The notes beneath the pieces are model-generated. The model was not told the DNA's origin. It saw nothing but the letters and a program-made list of their open reading frames with translations, and searched no databases. From positions 186,001-250,000 of the forward strand of contig NZ_WBOM01000001.1 in assembly GCF_008973755.1 (NCBI RefSeq): a stretch of DNA of 64,000 nucleotides, read 5' to 3'. The translations under genes and the position numbers were made by a program. How positions within the stretch are numbered: position 1 is the stretch's first letter; each line of letters opens with the position of its first letter. Origin of the DNA: Nitrincola alkalilacustris. GTDB lineage: Bacteria > Pseudomonadota > Gammaproteobacteria > Pseudomonadales > Balneatricaceae. Shown one piece after another: positions 57,122 to 64,000 of the stretch.

Positions 57122-58027
57122 TTAGCTCCCGCAGGCATGAATCAGAAACTGCCGAAACGCATCCGCCTGCTCACTGAGCTTCACACCGGGTTTCCAGATC
57201 AGACCCACCTCCATATGAGGTACAGCATCGGTGATCGGGCGGGCTTCGATTTTTTTTCCTTCCAGTGACCAGGGGCGATACACCATGTCCGACAGGATGG
57301 TGATGCCGAAACCGTGCGCGATCAGCCCACGCAGCGCCTCGAGAGATCCGGTACGAAACCCTGTGTTGGGGTTCAGTCCTTGCGATTGCCAGTAGCGCAG
57401 TGTGGATTCCTCACCTTCGTCTACATTTAACTGGATGTAGGTGTAGGGCTCGATATCGTTCAGCGAGGGAAATGGGATGCTTGCCAGTGGGTGATCCGAG
57501 GCCATCCACAACTGACGACGCGAGCGGATCAGGACATGCTCCTCCAACGTTGAACGCTCGGGTCGGTTGGAGAGGATAACGATGCCCAGCTCGATCTCTT
57601 CCGCTTCCAGTGCCTGTTCGATCTGTGCCCGCTCCAGATCCTGCAGGTCGATCTCGATATCGGGATAGTTGCGGCGAAAGCGTGCCATCAACGCCGGCAG
57701 AAAATAACCCAGTACGGTGTAGGAGGCGGCGATATGGATCGCACCGCCGAGGGTGTGGCTGAGAAATCCCGGTTCGCGCACGGCATCCTGCAGCGAGTCG
57801 AGCACATGACGACTATGCTGACAGAAGCTGTGTCCCTCTGCGGTCAGTTCCACGCCATGCGGACGGCGTTCAAACAGACGCACGCCGAGGGTCTGCTCCA
57901 GCATCAGCACGGCGTTGGTGATGGCCGACTGGGAGACATGCTCACGGCTGGCGGCCATAGAGAACTGACCAGTTTCGGCCGCGGCTACAAAATATCGCAG
58001 TTGGCGCAGGGTGATCTCTTTAGGCAT
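57122..58027 (-). CDS. LysR-family transcriptional regulator
   Basis: A 301-residue regulator: winged helix at residues 1-65 (RQLRYFVAAAETGQFSMAAS and AITNAVLMLEQTLGVRLFER) and a ligand-binding domain. It is divergent from the indolepyruvate oxidoreductase gene, with 173 bases between, so it is the natural candidate to control it. The inducer is not known. Confidence 0.88.
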   Translation of the reverse strand: MPKEITLRQLRYFVAAAETGQFSMAASREHVSQSAITNAVLMLEQTLGVRLFERRPHGVELTAEGHSFCQHSRHVLDSLQDAVREPGFLSHTLGGAIHIAASYTVLGYFLPALMARFRRNYPDIEIDLQDLERAQIEQALEAEEIELGIVILSNRPERSTLEEHVLIRSRRQLWMASDHPLASIPFPSLNDIEPYTYIQLNVDEGEESTLRYWQSQGLNPNTGFRTGSLEALRGLIAHGFGITILSDMVYRPWSLEGKKIEARPITDAVPHMEVGLIWKPGVKLSEQADAFRQFLIHACGS

Positions 58028-58070
58028 GAGTGACTCCTGAAGCGGGGTTCCCGTGGTATGGGAGTGATAT

Positions 58071-58088
58071 CTGAATTATTAATATCAG
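58071..58088. promoter_or_regulatory. Candidate LysR-type site
   Basis: CTGAATTATTAATATCAG is an imperfect dyad with CTGA/TCAG ends in the divergent region between the LysR gene and the oxidoreductase gene. It is AT-rich in the middle, as LysR sites often are. The match is weak. Confidence 0.3.
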
Positions 58089-58200
58089 GAGACAATATAA
58101 GTGATTTGACGATATCGCAAGCGATTCATAGGATGCTATACCAATAAAAATAGAGGGGGATAAGTAATCCTGTCCGACCTCAAAGACCTGGAGAGATGTG

Positions 58201-61200
58201 ATGACGGCGACGCTGAAGAGTGCGGCTGAACAGGAGCTGCGTGAGATCACCCTGGATGATAAATATACCCGAACGGATGGGCGTATCTACATCAGTGGCA
58301 CTCAGGCGCTGGCTCGTCTGCCGATGCTGCAGAAAGAGCGTGATCGCCGTGCCGGCCTGAATACGGCTGGCTATGTCTCCGGATATCGCGGCTCCCCTCT
58401 TGGCGGTCTGGATATGGCGTTGTGGCAGGCGAAAAAACATCTGGCCGACCATGATGTCGTGTTCCAGCCAGGCGTCAATGAGGATCTTGCCGCCACAGCC
58501 GTCTGGGGTACTCAGCAAACCAATCTCTACAACAGCGCCCTGTATGATGGCGTATTCGGCATGTGGTATGGCAAGGGACCGGGTGTTGACCGTTCCGCGG
58601 ATGTACTCAAACATGCCAACGCTGCCGGCAGTTCACCACATGGCGGCGTACTGCTGCTGGCGGGTGATGACCATGCCGCCAAATCCTCCTCTGTTGCACA
58701 CCAGTCTGAACACCTGCTGATCGCCTGCGGTATCCCCGTCCTCTATCCCTCCAATGTGCAGGAATATCTGGATTACGGCATGCATGGTTGGGCGATGAGT
58801 CGCTATTCCGGTCTCTGGGTATCGATGAAGTGTGTCACCGATGTTGTCGAATCTTCCGCGTCGATTGATGTCGATCCCGATAGAGTCGAGGTGGTGATCC
58901 CCGAGGACTTCATCATGCCCGAAGGGGGACTCAATATCCGCTGGCCCGATCCACCGCTGGATCAGGAAGCGCGCATGCTGGACCACAAATGGTATGCGGC
59001 ACTCGCCTATATCCGGGCCAACAAGCTCAACCGTATCGAGATCGACTCACCCAATGCTCGCTTCGGCATCATGGCGGCCGGTAAGGCCTATCTCGATGTG
59101 CGTCAGGCGCTGACCGATCTGGGGCTGGATGATGAAGCCTGCGCCCAGCTCGGGATCCGTCTGTACAAGGTTGGCTGCGTCTGGCCTCTGGAGGCTCAGG
59201 GTGCACGCGAGTTTGCCACTGGGTTGGAAGAGATTCTGGTAGTGGAGGAGAAGCGTCAGATTCTGGAGTACGCGCTGAAAGAGGAACTGTACAACTGGCG
59301 TGATGATGTGCGCCCGCGTGTGTATGGCAAGTTTGATGAGCGCGACAACTCCGGTGGCGAATGGTCAGTGCCCCGTGGTCAGTGGCTGTTACCGGCGCGT
59401 TATGAGCTGTCTCCGGCACTGATCGCCAAAGCGATCGCCAGCCGCTTGAATCGGGTCGGCTTGCCGGATGAGGTGCGTGCGCGAATCGAAGCGCGTATCG
59501 CCGTGATCGACGCCAAAGAGCTGGAATCTGCACGGCCACGCGAAACCGCCGAGCGCAAACCCTGGTTCTGTTCCGGTTGCCCGCACAACACCTCCACCCG
59601 CGTACCTGAGGGTTCTCGTGCGCTGGCCGGTATCGGTTGTCATTACATGGTGATGTGGATGGACCGCAACACCGAAACCTTCAGCCAGATGGGTGGTGAA
59701 GGTGTCGCCTGGCTGGGTCAGATGCATTTCTCCGGTGATAAGCATGTATTCGTCAATCTTGGTGATGGCACTTATTTCCACTCCGGCCTGCTGGCGATAC
59801 GAGCCTCCATTGCAGCCAAGGCAAATATTACCTATAAACTGCTGTATAACGACGCAGTGGCAATGACCGGCGGTCAGCCGGTCGATGGCGTGCTGACGGT
59901 GCCACAGATCGTGGCGCAGGTGGTGGCCGAAGGTGCCAAAGAGGTGCTGGTGGTGACCGATGAACCGGATAAATACACCGGTGCCATGACGCTTCCTGCA
60001 GGCATCGCCGTGCATCATCGTGATGAACTGGATCAGATTCAGCTGCGACTGCGCGATACCGAGGGTGTCACCATTGTGGTGTATGACCAGACCTGTGCCA
60101 CCGAAAAACGCCGTCGTCGCAAGCGTGGGCAGTACCCGGATCCCGCGCGTCGTGCCTTTATCAATGATGCTGTATGTGAAGGCTGTGGTGACTGTTCTGT
60201 GGCCTCCAACTGTCTGTCAGTAGAGCCGCTGGAGACGGAGCTTGGCACCAAGCGCAAGATCAATCAGTCCTCCTGCAACAAGGACTTCTCCTGCCTGAAA
60301 GGCTTCTGCCCGAGCTTTGTCACGGCAGAGGGGGCACAGCCGAAGAAACCACAGATCGCCAAAGGTGGCAGCAGCCCATTGAAGGTTGAAGATCTGCCCC
60401 AGCCGAATCTGCCTGTGATTACAGAGCCTTATGGCGTGGTCGTGACCGGTGTCGGCGGTACTGGAGTGGTGACTATCGGGGCGTTGATCGGTATGGCGGC
60501 GCATCTGGAAAGCAAGGGCGTTACAGTACTGGATATGACCGGCCTGGCCCAGAAGGGCGGCGCCGTGATCAGCCATGTGCAGATCGCCAACCAGCCGGAG
60601 GATATTCATGCCACGCGTATCGCCACGGGGGAAGCGCATCTGGTGATCGGGTGTGATTCGATCGTGACCGCCTCGGTCGATGCCCTGTCACGTACCCGTC
60701 GTGATATCACGGCAACTGTGGTTAACAGTGCCGAGGTACCCACTGCAGCCTTTATCGGCAACCCGAACTGGCACTTCCCGAGCGAATCTGCTGAAGCGGA
60801 TATTCGCGATAGCATCGGCGAGCGTTGTGACTTTATCAATGCTAATCAGTTGGCGCTGGATCTCCTCGGCGATACGCTGTTCGCCAACCCGTTGCTGATG
60901 GGTTATGCCTGGCAGAAGGGCTGGATTCCGTTGTCATTGGCGGCCCTGACTCGCGCCATCGAGATGAACAATGTTGCAGTGGATAAAAATCTGCAGGCAT
61001 TCGGCTGGGGCCGTCTGGTGGCACATCACGGCGAAGCCGAGGTGATGAAGCATCAGGCAGTGAAGGAGGCCGTACAGGTGATCCGTATGCCGGAAACCCT
61101 GGATCAGTTGATCGCCAAACGGGTGCAACTGCTGACTGACTATCAGGATGCCGCCTATGCGTCCCGTTTTGAGACAGCCGTGCAGTCGATCAGACAGCTG

Positions 61201-61764
61201 GAGGAATCTCTGGTTGGTAAGGCGCGCCTGGAGCTGACCGAAGCGGTCGTGCGCAACCTGTCCAAACTGATGGCCTACAAGGATGAGTACGAGGTCGCGC
61301 GTCTGTACAGCGATCCGGCTTTCCTCGATAAGCTTCGCGGACAGTTTGAGGGTGAGCCGGGCAAGGATTATCAGCTCAACTTCTATCTGGCACCACCGCT
61401 GCTGGCGAAGACCGACGCCAAGGGGCATCTGGTGAAGCGTCGCTACGGCTCCTGGATGTTGCCGATGTTCAAACTGCTGGCGCGCTTCAAGGGACTGCGC
61501 GGTTCAGCACTTGATATCTTTGGTCGCACCGAGGAACGGCGTCAGGAGCGCCAGTTGATCGAAGATTATCTGGCACTGCTGGAAGAGTTCAGTCGCAGCC
61601 TGAGTGCTGATAAACTGGCGTTGGCAATTGAGCTGGCCTGCCTGCCCGACCAGATCCGCGGTTTTGGGCACGTCAAGGAGCGTAACATGCAGGTGGTGGC
61701 TGCTCGGCGTGAAGCGCTGCTGGCTGAGTATCGCGGGCAGGTGCAGTACATAAAGGTGGGATGA
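58201..61764 (+). CDS. Indolepyruvate ferredoxin oxidoreductase, fused IorAB
   Basis: A 1187-residue single-chain enzyme that oxidatively decarboxylates aryl or branched 2-oxo acids to acyl-CoA, passing electrons to ferredoxin. The N-terminal TPP-dependent part (GYVSGYRGSPLGGLDMALWQ), the central cofactor-binding part (FVNLGDGTYFHSGL), iron-sulfur cysteines (DAVCEGCGDCSVASNC and SSCNKDFSCLKGFC) and the C-terminal gamma-like domain (VTGVGGTGVVTIGALIG) are all present. GGAGAG lies five bases before the ATG. In related bacteria this fused form serves phenylalanine, tyrosine or tryptophan catabolism. Confidence 0.93.
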   Translation: MTATLKSAAEQELREITLDDKYTRTDGRIYISGTQALARLPMLQKERDRRAGLNTAGYVSGYRGSPLGGLDMALWQAKKHLADHDVVFQPGVNEDLAATAVWGTQQTNLYNSALYDGVFGMWYGKGPGVDRSADVLKHANAAGSSPHGGVLLLAGDDHAAKSSSVAHQSEHLLIACGIPVLYPSNVQEYLDYGMHGWAMSRYSGLWVSMKCVTDVVESSASIDVDPDRVEVVIPEDFIMPEGGLNIRWPDPPLDQEARMLDHKWYAALAYIRANKLNRIEIDSPNARFGIMAAGKAYLDVRQALTDLGLDDEACAQLGIRLYKVGCVWPLEAQGAREFATGLEEILVVEEKRQILEYALKEELYNWRDDVRPRVYGKFDERDNSGGEWSVPRGQWLLPARYELSPALIAKAIASRLNRVGLPDEVRARIEARIAVIDAKELESARPRETAERKPWFCSGCPHNTSTRVPEGSRALAGIGCHYMVMWMDRNTETFSQMGGEGVAWLGQMHFSGDKHVFVNLGDGTYFHSGLLAIRASIAAKANITYKLLYNDAVAMTGGQPVDGVLTVPQIVAQVVAEGAKEVLVVTDEPDKYTGAMTLPAGIAVHHRDELDQIQLRLRDTEGVTIVVYDQTCATEKRRRRKRGQYPDPARRAFINDAVCEGCGDCSVASNCLSVEPLETELGTKRKINQSSCNKDFSCLKGFCPSFVTAEGAQPKKPQIAKGGSSPLKVEDLPQPNLPVITEPYGVVVTGVGGTGVVTIGALIGMAAHLESKGVTVLDMTGLAQKGGAVISHVQIANQPEDIHATRIATGEAHLVIGCDSIVTASVDALSRTRRDITATVVNSAEVPTAAFIGNPNWHFPSESAEADIRDSIGERCDFINANQLALDLLGDTLFANPLLMGYAWQKGWIPLSLAALTRAIEMNNVAVDKNLQAFGWGRLVAHHGEAEVMKHQAVKEAVQVIRMPETLDQLIAKRVQLLTDYQDAAYASRFETAVQSIRQLEESLVGKARLELTEAVVRNLSKLMAYKDEYEVARLYSDPAFLDKLRGQFEGEPGKDYQLNFYLAPPLLAKTDAKGHLVKRRYGSWMLPMFKLLARFKGLRGSALDIFGRTEERRQERQLIEDYLALLEEFSRSLSADKLALAIELACLPDQIRGFGHVKERNMQVVAARREALLAEYRGQVQYIKVG

Positions 61765-61894
61765 AAATATAAGTCAGCGTTACATGGAGCAAGATAAACT
61801 GACGTGTGATTTCATGCGTAGTACATGAAAAAGCTGGATAAAAGAGATCAGCAGATAGAGCTGTGCTCACTATAGTGACTGAACTGCAGAGTGG

Positions 61895-62434
61895 ATGTTT
61901 GATATGGAAAAAGTCCTCAACTCAAGCCGCTTCTTAGTACTGTTCATTGTCATTATTTGCTCGATTTCAGCGATCTTGCTCTATGTTTCAAGCTTGAATG
62001 TTATTTTTAATGTCGTGCTGAATTTTTTTGAGAGAGTGCCGGCGAGTGCCGATGGGGGTAAGAGGCTGGCGGTTCAGTTGCTCAAAATATTGGATACCCT
62101 TCTCATCGCTGTTACCTTTCAAATTATTGCGGTCGGGCTATATCGCTTGTTTATCAGCGGGTCGAGCTCTTCTGGGTCAGGTCTTCTCTCGGCTCTTAAA
62201 ATCAATGACTTTCATGATCTAAAAATCACCTTGATTCAGGTTGCCATGGTAATCATGGTGGTGCTTTTTCTTGAACAAGCTGTTGAAATTGGTGCTACGC
62301 TTGAAACCCTGTATTTTGGTGCCTCAATATCACTGGTTATTCTCACTGGTGTATATGCGGCTAAAAGCATGGGGCATCGCTCAGACTCTGCAAAGTTACC
62401 CATTACCGAAAACATCGAAAAAACCGATCTATAA
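61895..62434 (+). CDS. YqhA-like (UPF0114) membrane protein
   Basis: A 179-residue inner-membrane protein with four hydrophobic helices (near residues 10-35, 65-90, 110-130, 140-155), matching the UPF0114/YqhA family. An alternative start at 61904 (MEKVLNSSRF) looks more like the family N terminus. Function is unknown. The region from here to about 63732 is more AT-rich than most of the window. Confidence 0.75.
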   Translation: MFDMEKVLNSSRFLVLFIVIICSISAILLYVSSLNVIFNVVLNFFERVPASADGGKRLAVQLLKILDTLLIAVTFQIIAVGLYRLFISGSSSSGSGLLSALKINDFHDLKITLIQVAMVIMVVLFLEQAVEIGATLETLYFGASISLVILTGVYAAKSMGHRSDSAKLPITENIEKTDL

Positions 62435-62509
62435 ATATCAACTATCCTGTTTTTTCGATAAGACTCCAGTGCTATAAATGAACTGTCAACCAAGCACTGG
62501 AGGTGTCCC

Positions 62510-62827
62510 ATGAAAACAATCAGACAAGTCTTGCTGGATGCACATAAAGCCGTGAATGAGCTGATTCTGAAGGAAGGTTACAGAATTTTGAAAGCTGAGT
62601 TCAGCTTCAATCATTCAATAGTGGTTTGGATAGAGGAGCCTTTGCGTGCTGATCTACCCACTGAGCGCTGCTTTTTGAAAGTGGTTGAGAATAATCAGCC
62701 GGTACCCCTGGCATTCGAATACGTGAGCTCAGCTTTTAATCCTTTCGATTCTAAAGCCGTTCATCTATTCAGAGTGCCGGAAAGGGTGGTTCGTGAAGAG
62801 CCAGTCTGTCTCTCTGCAGTAGCTTAA
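62510..62827 (+). CDS. Hypothetical protein, 105 residues
   Basis: A soluble protein with an N-terminal helix (RQVLLDAHKAVNELILKEGY) followed by strands (AEFSFNHSIVVWIEEP). I do not recognise a family. AGGTG lies six bases before the ATG. It lies 11 bases before the NhaR-like regulator, so the two are probably one transcript. Confidence 0.6.
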   Translation: MKTIRQVLLDAHKAVNELILKEGYRILKAEFSFNHSIVVWIEEPLRADLPTERCFLKVVENNQPVPLAFEYVSSAFNPFDSKAVHLFRVPERVVREEPVCLSAVA

Positions 62828-62838
62828 GGAAGAACTCT

Positions 62839-63732
62839 TTGGATAAAAAGATCAACTACAAGCATCTACATTATTTCAGGACCATTGCCAGGGAAGGCTC
62901 GATTGCAGCTGCCAGTGAGATTCTGACGCTGGCGCCACAAACGTTAAGTGGGCAGCTGTCACAGCTGGAATCTGATTTTGGTCATTTACTCTTCAAACGC
63001 GAAGGGCGAAAACTTCAACTAACACCCTTTGGGCAGCAGGTGTTTGACTACACCGATTCCATGTTTTCCATTGCTGATGAGCTATCGCACTTTCTGAACA
63101 CCAGCCAGTTGATCGAACGCAATATTTTTCGTGTCGGTGTGTCCTCTTCCATACACAAGCTGATCGTGTACAACTTGATCCAACCCGCCTATGTCAAAAC
63201 GCCACAACTCCATTTGATCTGTAAAACCGGCGAAACAGAACGGCAACTCAATGAACTGCGTACCCACAAGCTTGATCTCTTGATTACCGACCGGCTTAAA
63301 GTGATCGATGATGTTACCTCATTCCAGATTAAAGAGCTGATCAGCTCAGGCATCAGCCTGTTTGCAGCGCCTGATATCGCCAGGAAGCTGAGAGATAAAG
63401 GGCTTCCGGATAGCCTGCAAGGTGCGGTGCTGTTAGCGAATGCGCGTAACGCCGTGTATTTTGAGCGACTGATCGCCTGGTTGGCCAAACGCAACATTCA
63501 TATGCGTATCGGTGCAGAGATTGATGACAGTGCTCTGATCAAGATTTTCGGGTCGCATGGCATGGGTGTGTTTGCAGCACCGACCATGATCGCCGATGAA
63601 GTGTGCCGCCAGTACCAGGTAGAGCTTTTATTGGAGATAGACAATGTACAGGACAAAATTTATGCCCTGTACAATGATATATCTAACGCTTCGCCCTGGA
63701 TTGAAGCGATTTGCAGTACCCATTTCGATTGA
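62839..63732 (+). CDS. LysR-family regulator, NhaR-like
   Basis: A 297-residue regulator whose winged helix (INYKHLHYFRTIAREGSIAA, then LTLAPQTLSGQLSQLESDFG) is closest in style to NhaR, which in enterics controls a sodium/proton antiporter. The start is a TTG at 62839 with AAGGAAGA upstream; no ATG lies near and the domain begins right after it. No antiporter gene is nearby, so the target is unknown. Confidence 0.78.
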   Translation: MDKKINYKHLHYFRTIAREGSIAAASEILTLAPQTLSGQLSQLESDFGHLLFKREGRKLQLTPFGQQVFDYTDSMFSIADELSHFLNTSQLIERNIFRVGVSSSIHKLIVYNLIQPAYVKTPQLHLICKTGETERQLNELRTHKLDLLITDRLKVIDDVTSFQIKELISSGISLFAAPDIARKLRDKGLPDSLQGAVLLANARNAVYFERLIAWLAKRNIHMRIGAEIDDSALIKIFGSHGMGVFAAPTMIADEVCRQYQVELLLEIDNVQDKIYALYNDISNASPWIEAICSTHFD

Positions 63733-63821
63733 GTCTGTTGAGCAGGCGCAGGTGGCTTATTCCTGGCCTGGTCGTCCGGCCTGCTAAGCGGCCAGCGAGA
63801 GCTGTCGTTGAGATCTGATAT

Positions 63822-63849
63822 TCAGGCATGCTCGAAGAGTCATGCCTGA
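63822..63849. terminator. Hairpin between the NhaR-like gene and the last gene
   Basis: TCAGGCATG (63822-63830) pairs with CATGCCTGA (63841-63849), with three more pairs inside. It lies between convergent genes and could end transcription from both sides. Confidence 0.5.
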
Positions 63850-63873
63850 CTTGTTATGGCAGGGTAGTGCGGA

Positions 63874-64000
63874 TCAGTGCGCGATCTTGCTCGCAACTTC
63901 CATGTAGGCGGCACCGTGTTCCTTGACGGCTTCCGGCTGGTAGGTCTCAGATGCAATATGCAGCTCTTCCAGTGTGTCCACCAGAGCCGTTACCTCTTCG
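63874..64000 (-). CDS. Unidentified gene, 3' end only
   Basis: The last 41 codons of a minus-strand gene, ending in a TGA at 63874. The visible tail (ELHIASETYQPEAVKEHGAA, then YMEVASKIAH) is helical and charged. I do not recognise the family; the rest lies beyond the window. Confidence 0.6.
   Translation of the reverse strand, partial: EEVTALVDTLEELHIASETYQPEAVKEHGAAYMEVASKIAH

Overview
The window reads as chromosomal DNA of a marine-type, facultatively anaerobic gammaproteobacterium, most like an Oceanospirillaceae or pseudomonad relative. This is an inference from gene content and protein style: a GbdR-type regulator with a sarcosine oxidase operon, narXL-narK-narGHJI in pseudomonad-like order, UbiUVT, a class III ribonucleotide reductase with NrdR boxes, and a fused IorAB enzyme. 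I see no rRNA, tRNA, CRISPR array, intact insertion sequence or prophage.

Layout. Positions 1-1747 hold the end of an ABC exporter. Positions 1930-10923 are a methyl-group and glycine catabolic operon (glyA-soxBDAG-purU-sdaA), followed by a formate/nitrite channel gene at 11146. Positions 12066-17650 are an oxygen-independent block: ubiU, ubiV, ubiT and the class III RNR with its activase. In this RNR the glycyl radical loop sits on its own 63-residue gene. Positions 17796-36009 are the nitrate respiration locus: narK1, usp, narK2, narL and narX on the minus strand, then narGHJI, a PpiC/NifM-like isomerase, moaB, moeA, a Crp/Fnr (Dnr-like) regulator and a DGC-domain protein on the plus strand, with moaA on the minus strand up to 37036. 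A RelB/DinJ-like antitoxin gene with a stump of its toxin lies between narX and narG. Positions 37178-42270 hold an acetolactate-synthase-like gene, the glutathione-dependent formaldehyde pathway (frmA, fghA) and a CobW-type metallochaperone. Positions 42311-48731 hold a LysR gene, gbdR and a phnDCEE uptake operon with a histidine phosphatase. Positions 48990-52331 are a DctB/DctD-like two-component pair. Positions 52677-57117 are accessory genes (an ORF6N protein with a small coupled partner, a GIDE/LemA fusion membrane protein, a periplasmic solute-binding-like protein). Positions 57122-64000 hold a LysR gene, the indolepyruvate oxidoreductase gene, a YqhA-like membrane protein, an unknown small gene, an NhaR-like regulator and the end of an unidentified gene.

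How it fits together. Sarcosine (from glycine betaine) is demethylated by SoxBDAG. The methyl group leaves as methylene-tetrahydrofolate or formaldehyde, GlyA and SdaA carry glycine to serine and pyruvate, PurU recovers tetrahydrofolate and releases formate, and FrmA/FghA handle free formaldehyde. A shared 15-base motif upstream of glyA and gbdR suggests common control by GbdR. The nitrate block shows textbook NarL 7-2-7 sites upstream of narX and narG and a weaker one before moaA. UbiUVT and NrdDG supply ubiquinone and deoxynucleotides without oxygen, which matches nitrate-respiring growth.

Most notable: the split NrdD; two copies of a structured intergenic repeat, each between convergent genes; a structured leader before glyA; the eroded toxin-antitoxin locus inside the nar control region; and the paired repeats in the ORF6N gene. 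I did not find a clearly new multi-gene system.
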